Origin: Salminus brasiliensis
Taxonomy: Eukaryota > Chordata > Actinopteri > Characiformes > Bryconidae
NCBI RefSeq assembly: GCF_030463535.1
Contig: NC_132879.1
Location: 35,822,425 to 35,886,424 of the forward strand
Direction of reading: 5' to 3'
DNA length: 64,000 nt
In this document: positions 60,801 through 64,000 of the stretch, in pieces
Numbering within the stretch: the stretch's first letter is position 1
Layout of the letters: each line of letters starts with the position of its first letter
Notes under the pieces: generated by a model
Databases searched by the model: none
What the model was told of the DNA's origin: nothing
Seen by the model: only the letters and a program-made list of their open reading frames with translations
Program-made: the position numbers and the translations under genes

Positions 60801-63049
60801 GCAATAATTGATGAGAAACTTACTTGCTTGTTGTCACACACCAGCCACAAAAAGGGTCCTGAGAGGACCTGCAGTCTCTCAAGGTGCTGTATGTACCACA
60901 CTGGGTAACTGCAACCCGCCTAATCTACAAACCAAACAAAATTCTTTATCATGAAATATTTATGCCATTAATTTAAATACTAATGCCATAAATCAATTTC
61001 CTGAGGGCTATGTGACTGTCACACATTGTTTTTACAAAAAGCAGTCATGCTTGAAAGCCAACCTTTGAGCTAACGTCTATAGGATATTAATTGGAGCCAA
61101 ATAACTTCAGTTGCACCTTAAAATCCTGGCATTTTTATTGGTGCTCAGCTGGACATTATATCCAATGTCTGGTTTACAATCACTGTTAGGTATTTAACAC
61201 TAGTTGGTCAATTAGTTCAATCAATGTGCCAAAATACCATTTTCTTGACCTCAGATTTGTATCACTCACTTGATTTCTCAAAGCTATGTAAATGTACTGA
61301 TTATCCACTGGGTCAAAAAGCATTCTGGGAAACACCATCCTATCATCATCGGATCTGTACAGCACAGTCACACAGCCAGATCTAAAATTCTTATCCAGCA
61401 CCATCTGCAGAGACAGAAAAAAGACATCATGATAATCTGCTAGTGGATTCTGGTTACTAGTCAAACCATAAATACCTATATAGATAAATAATTTACACAA
61501 CTAAAATAAATAATAATTTATTTGTATTAATGGATTTTGGCAAATCTCTACATACACTGGGTTCTGCATTGGAACTCTGATTTTAAGGAATATGCATTTC
61601 TCAATTATGCCAGATGTGATCTTAAAACCATGAAATGCTAAAGACACACAATAAACATAATAATGCCCTGTTTGTAGTTACATTATATTAATCCTACTAT
61701 GAACAAATAGTACAAAGAAACATTGTTTCGTTCTATGTTGACTGATGTTAGAGGGAAGTCTAAGAGATACAAGACAAGAGACAGAAAGAAAGACCTTCAT
61801 CAGTTGTCCATTATTAGTTCCAATGTAGATCACAATCCAGGATCCTTTCTTCTCTGCTGCTACAGAGGTCATTGAGCTGTGTCTTAACACCACAGCACGA
61901 GGAGCCAGAACAGCATTTCCCCCCTACAGAGACACAAAACATCACGAGCATTAGAAATGTCCAGTACTGATCTATTTAATCTGATTCTAAATGCTGAAGA
62001 CAAAGTGACACACAGTGCAGATACTGCTTCATATTATAAATCATCATTCATATTTGTTCCACATATCTGTTATCTACTGTATATAGATCTATACATATCT
62101 ATATTCCAACCTCAGGTGTGCACGCTGGACTACAGGTGAATTGTGAAGGCACTTGGCTTCTGATCTGGCTGAAGTCGTAAATGGCCAGTACAGTGTTCTC
62201 CAGCTCTGCTTGTGCAGTGAATACTCCCACCCAGAGAAGCGGAGATCCAGAGGAGATAACAGCAGATGACAGGAGCTTTCGACGGGGTTCATCATCACAG
62301 CACTGTAACTCTGCACCTTTCAGAGATTTGGTCATATCTGATTTGCTGTGACTGTTCTCCATCCTTAAGACCATCACTGCTGCATCTGCTTCAGGGTTAA
62401 CGTTCACCAGCAGGTACGAGTGAGAGGGAGATGATGTCTGGAACCCGTCAACCCACTCAACATCTCCTTTTGGTGAAATGTTGGCTATTGAGTCAGTTTG
62501 TGATCTTGAGAAGATTTCTCCTGGCTGGGAATCCAGAGTGTTCCTCAATGTCACACCAGTATCGTCAACAGATCCACAGATTGTCTGGTCAGTTTTCTTT
62601 TTAACTTGGGCTTCATTCTCTCTGGCAACCAGTATATATGCACCATTTTCTGAGTTACGTTCATGAAAATCTACTAGAAAAGCGACAGATGATTCCTCCA
62701 CAGACGGTCCAGCAGACACCCCCTCCCTGTAGATACTTCTGGATATATCATCTAGATCGAGAACTTCACAGTAGCCACAGTCAGAGGTCCCACAGCTGAT
62801 CAGGGTCTTGTTCGCGTCGAAAGGCAGTAAAACAGTAAGTCTGTTGGGGTGTGTGTGGTTAGATATGTTCTTGTGTTTCTCCACTACTAGATCGTGCTTC
62901 ATCTGGAGGAGCTGAGAGTCGGTCACAACGAACACTTTCCCGTTTCCAACAACAAAGTTCCTGATATCTCCATTAACGCTCTGCTCCATTAAAGAGAAAA
63001 CACCACTTCTAAACAACAGAAGAAGGAGTCCCACTAAAACTGTCCTCAT
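39320..63049 (-). CDS. plxnc1: plexin C1, complete (copy B)
   Basis: 31 coding exons join without a phase conflict: 63049-62111, 61923-61795, 61404-61270, 60924-60824, 59785-59680, 59584-59434, 59222-59135, 58927-58834, 58703-58668, 58444-58314, 58213-58037, 57005-56906, 56823-56653, 56276-56115, 56010-55911, 55790-55689, 55565-55471, 55065-55024, 54350-54226, 54100-53902, 53342-53190, 50883-50715, 49686-49598, 48122-48047, 44456-44422, 42847-42752, 42256-42093, 41219-41069, 40974-40834, 40674-40600 and 39424-39320. The total is 4,437 nt, 1,478 aa. Domain order: signal peptide 1-19, sema to about 400, PSI 405-435, second PSI 550-575, IPT repeats 595-835, membrane helix about 856-878, coiled juxtamembrane segment, then split GAP with Rho-binding insert. 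Both arginine-finger motifs are present (LLLRRTES near 1038, LPLRFW near 1326). Plexin C1 is a semaphorin 7A receptor acting on Rap/R-Ras-type GTPases in guidance and immune cells. Similarity to plexin C1 rather than A/B/D rests on the short IPT region and sequence such as [11 protein letters not shown]. Confidence 0.93.
40291..40500. mobile_element. MITE fragment in gene B intron 30
   Basis: tgtccaaatgtttgtggaca and the following 200 bp match the left part of 43650-44129. The right end is missing. Confidence 0.65.
41719..42021. repeat. 68-bp tandem repeat, about 4.4 copies, in gene B intron 27
   Basis: The word agactgataaatcactg recurs at 41731, 41799, 41867, 41935 and 42003, exactly 68 bp apart. 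The unit includes the palindromic word tgatca and tttatctcagtgttact. Copies 2-4 are almost identical. It ends only about 70 bp before exon 27's donor. Confidence 0.95.
43650..44129. mobile_element. Non-autonomous DNA transposon (MITE) in gene B intron 25
   Basis: Left end tgtccaaatgtttgtggaca, right end aggtgtcccaatacctttgtcca: imperfect inverted repeats about 22 bp long, 480 bp in total, no transposase. Related ends lie at 40291 and 60321. Family not assigned. Confidence 0.72.
44422..50883 (-). CDS. plxnc1: Gene B exons 22-25: Rho-GTPase-binding insert
   Basis: Exons 50883-50715 (KLNVLFAVG...[14 protein letters not shown]), 49686-49598 ([20 protein letters not shown]), 48122-48047 ([20 protein letters not shown]) and 44456-44422 ([12 protein letters not shown]). 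The ubiquitin-like fold inserted between the two GAP segments. The acceptor of 49686-49598 is chosen by phase (AAAG|AGGG) and has a poor pyrimidine tract, so it is the least certain junction. Confidence 0.82.
44457..48046. other. Gene B intron 24, no additional gene seen
   Basis: About 3.6 kb. It contains a (CA)n tract near 44338-44366, a G-run at 46711-46733, and the segments (46965-46990, 47400-47650) that survive in copy A. No second gene recognised. Confidence 0.6.
46711..46733 (+). repeat. G-homopolymer tract
   Basis: Twenty-two of 23 bases are G (one C). It could form a G-quadruplex on the + strand, which is the non-template strand's complement for gene B. It may also be length-variable or misassembled. 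Confidence 0.85.
48446..49560 (-). mobile_element. Tc1-like transposon in gene B intron 23
   Basis: It starts cagtgacatgcaaacattta after TA (48444-48445) and ends cttttgaatggcactg before TA (49561-49562), with inverted ends. Minus-strand transposase debris can be followed (ccactggctacaacataatc, aagcatgatggatccac). It ends only 37 bp from exon 23. Inactive. Confidence 0.78.
50938..51880 (-). mobile_element. Tc1-like transposon in gene B intron 21
   Basis: The left end cagtgtttacacttgtagtc-agaagttacatac (after TA at 50936) and right-end atatgtaaacttccaaccat are inverted repeats of the long-TIR Tc1 type. The minus strand around 51024-51326 reads [20 protein letters not shown], including the second catalytic Asp region. 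Frameshifted and inactive. The exact right end is uncertain. Confidence 0.75.
51881..53189. other. Rest of gene B intron 21, no gene seen
   Basis: It contains a G-rich tract at 52356-52380 (two runs of 9-10 G separated by T). No exon recognised. Confidence 0.5.
53190..55565 (-). CDS. plxnc1: Gene B exons 17-21: GAP domain, first segment
   Basis: Exons 55565-55471 ([19 protein letters not shown]), 55065-55024, 54350-54226, 54100-53902 and 53342-53190. Exon 20 carries [19 protein letters not shown] with the first catalytic arginines (about residues 1038-1039). Exon 21 carries [14 protein letters not shown]. Confidence 0.93.
53433..53730. mobile_element. Short Tc1-derived MITE in gene B intron 20
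   Basis: It begins cagtggcatgcaaatgtttg after TA and ends near gcatggccaaacatttaact. The ends resemble the 48446-49560 family. About 300 bp, no transposase. Confidence 0.55.
55689..56010 (-). CDS. plxnc1: Gene B exons 15-16: membrane helix and juxtamembrane segment
   Basis: The helix [17 protein letters not shown] is followed by [20 protein letters not shown] then [14 protein letters not shown]. The latter is the plexin juxtamembrane helix that controls dimerisation and GAP autoinhibition. This exon is broken in copy A. Confidence 0.92.
56115..58703 (-). CDS. plxnc1: Gene B exons 9-14: IPT/TIG repeats
   Basis: Exons 58703-58668 (36-nt microexon, [12 protein letters not shown]), 58444-58314, 58213-58037, 57005-56906, 56823-56653 and 56276-56115. 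The microexon boundaries are set by phase and by identical position in copy A. Confidence 0.88.
58834..59785 (-). CDS. plxnc1: Gene B exons 5-8: linker, IPT-like region, second PSI
   Basis: Exons 59785-59680, 59584-59434, 59222-59135 and 58927-58834. The last (94 nt) restores frame and encodes [11 protein letters not shown], then SQACSW, the second PSI. Donors are GTAAAT, GTTCGT, GTATGA and GTTTGT, several of them weak. Confidence 0.87.
60262..60350 (+). repeat. LINE tail followed by a MITE end in gene B intron 4
   Basis: gcgggactaataaaggatta followed by repeated tctta is a fish LINE 3' tail. Directly after it, ggggtgtccacaaacattta (60320-60340) is the inverted end of the MITE family at 43650. 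Two elements abut here. Confidence 0.65.
60824..61923 (-). CDS. plxnc1: Gene B exons 2-4: end of sema domain and first PSI
   Basis: Exons 61923-61795 (129 nt), 61404-61270 (135 nt) and 60924-60824 (101 nt, phase 0 to 2). The PSI acceptor is TTTGTAG|ATTAGG, not the AG six bases later, because only the former keeps frame ([18 protein letters not shown]). CGWC is present. Confidence 0.9.
62111..63049 (-). CDS. plxnc1: Gene B exon 1: signal peptide and most of sema domain
   Basis: ATG at 63049-63047; 313 codons; ends GAG|GTTGGA. The start is chosen for the signal peptide [19 protein letters not shown] and for identity with copy A; a start 7 codons upstream is also in frame. Conserved Cys-containing stretch [19 protein letters not shown] fits the first sema blades. 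Confidence 0.92.
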
Positions 63050-63335
63050 TTTGCCTGAGCGGAGTCTCAAACGCAGAGTGTCCGTCTTCTCCGGGTGTGC
63101 AGCTGAGAGAAGATGATCACATCATCAAACCCGTCTTTGCTGAAAGTGGATCGAGGTGAGGACTTCCGTGTTATCTGGGTTTGCAGCATATCTTCAGTCC
63201 TCAGCAGATTAAAGTGTGCAACTGTTGAAGTGTGGGATCTTCATTGAACATGATGATGGTGGTTAAGCGTTGTTCCACATTCGGTATCATATCGGGAGAA
63301 TCCAGATTATTCTAGATAATCAAATAAGTCTCAGG
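63050..63335 (-). promoter_or_regulatory. 5' flank of plxnc1 (gene B), partly conserved with copy A
   Basis: 63205-63330 aligns with 30610-30735. The stretch directly 5' of the ATG (63075-63200) differs between copies because copy A has a (GA)n tract. No clear TATA box or CpG island. Confidence 0.4.
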
Positions 63336-63620
63336 CAAGTCTCTCATGTAGCTAACATTAATCTTTATATGACTCTGTTGCTGGAATTCATGGCTTGCGT
63401 TACTGATTTGGTTTTGACCACCCAGTGCTGCTCTCTAGTGGTGAAAAAAAATTAAAAAGCTTTAGGTGCATGTTTTTATTTTATAAAAAAGACACCTCAG
63501 TATGTCCAAAGTGAATAATTACATCATAAAGATGTTGTCCTCTATAGCATGTGCCGTTATTTTATTAAAACCATAATATTTCGCTCCCATTCTAAACGGC
63601 AAAATTAACTTTTTGTTCAC

Positions 63621-63621
63621 T

Positions 63622-63660
<39 letters not shown>

Positions 63661-63661
63661 T
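63621..63661. repeat. (GT)n(AT)n microsatellite
   Basis: gtgtgtgtgtgtgt followed by a longer at run. Confidence 0.95.
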
Positions 63662-63771
63662 AGTAAATAGTGTTGTGTTCACCCTTCAACAAATGGCTTT
63701 CAAATGACATCATCAGAACATAGAAAATAAAACTTGATAACATTTGACCTGGCTATACATTTAATTTAGGA

Positions 63772-63984
63772 TTAGCCACTATAACTTGTGTTTGGAAATA
63801 GTTTCCCCCACCTTTTCTTCTTGTACTGGTATGTTAAATTCTGTTTAACATGCCAGTCTCTGAAATGTTCGTCCATTGCGAAACAGCCCCCAATTTTTCT
63901 AATATCACTATTGGATTCAGTTGTTGAGATGTAAACCAAGCACTCATTCTCACTCGTGTTTAGTGAAAAATGGACTCCATACAC
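63772..63984 (-). CDS. Unidentified ORF at the window edge, possibly a 3' exon
   Basis: 70 codons on the minus strand, ending KRWGKLFPNTSYSG then stop. The composition (balanced charge, Cys, Trp, few rare residues: FAMDEHFRDWHVKQNLTYQY) looks more like protein than chance. The reading frame may continue beyond the window, so the annotated start need not be real. Minus-strand AATAAA-like hexamers occur further 3' around 63475 and 63560. I do not recognise the protein. Confidence 0.3.
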   Translation of the reverse strand: MYGVHFSLNTSENECLVYISTTESNSDIRKIGGCFAMDEHFRDWHVKQNLTYQYKKKRWGKLFPNTSYSG

Positions 63985-64000
63985 AGCGGTGGTGATTAGC

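Noticed and set aside
1..64000. CRISPR array, bacterial operon, phage, rRNA or tRNA genes
   Set aside because: None seen; the direct repeats present are transposon arrays or satellites, and the genes are intron-rich vertebrate genes. tRNA genes were looked for only by eye.

Overview
ORGANISM. This is a nuclear genome window from a ray-finned (teleost) fish. The genes are split into many GT-AG exons, the repeats are of teleost type (several Tc1-like transposons, L2-type LINE tails, an Ty3/gypsy fragment, THAP/YqaJ transposon debris), and the coding sequence is a vertebrate plexin. I cannot name the species; a characin or catfish is a guess only. LAYOUT. (1) 1-11.34 kb is a head-to-tail array of a 3,202-bp unit: two full units, one shortened unit and two fragments. 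The unit is a decayed transposon, with a SWIM plus YqaJ-nuclease gene on the + strand and THAP-protein exon remnants on the - strand. (2) 11.35-14.4 kb holds gypsy pol, LINE-tail and Tc1 debris. (3) About 14.4-30.75 kb (block A) and 35.0-63.35 kb (block B) are two copies of one segmental duplication. Each carries a plexin C1 gene on the minus strand and, 3' of it, the same decayed plexin exon. (4) About 31.95-34.5 kb, between the blocks, holds an older, diverged copy of the THAP/YqaJ element, interrupted by a LINE tail. (5) 63.35-64 kb is 5' flank with one unidentified ORF at the window edge. GENES. Block B has a complete plexin C1 (plxnc1). I can assemble 31 coding exons with consistent phases, giving a predicted 1,478 aa: signal peptide, sema, PSI, a second PSI, IPT repeats, one transmembrane helix, and a split RasGAP-type domain with a Rho-binding insert and both arginine-finger motifs. 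Block A has a second plexin C1 copy whose 15 extracellular and transmembrane exons are all open and correctly spliced. Its juxtamembrane exon has a 23-nt net deletion and stops 16 codons after the membrane, giving a predicted 889 aa. All GAP exons are gone, but two short intronic patches survive and show that they were once present. HOW THE GENES RELATE. The main observation is a tandem pair of one full signalling receptor and one intact-looking receptor ectodomain without a catalytic tail. Amino-acid changes between them cluster in one part of the sema domain. Whether copy A is a functional decoy receptor or a pseudogene in early decay cannot be settled from sequence alone. I found no CRISPR array, operon, rRNA or tRNA.
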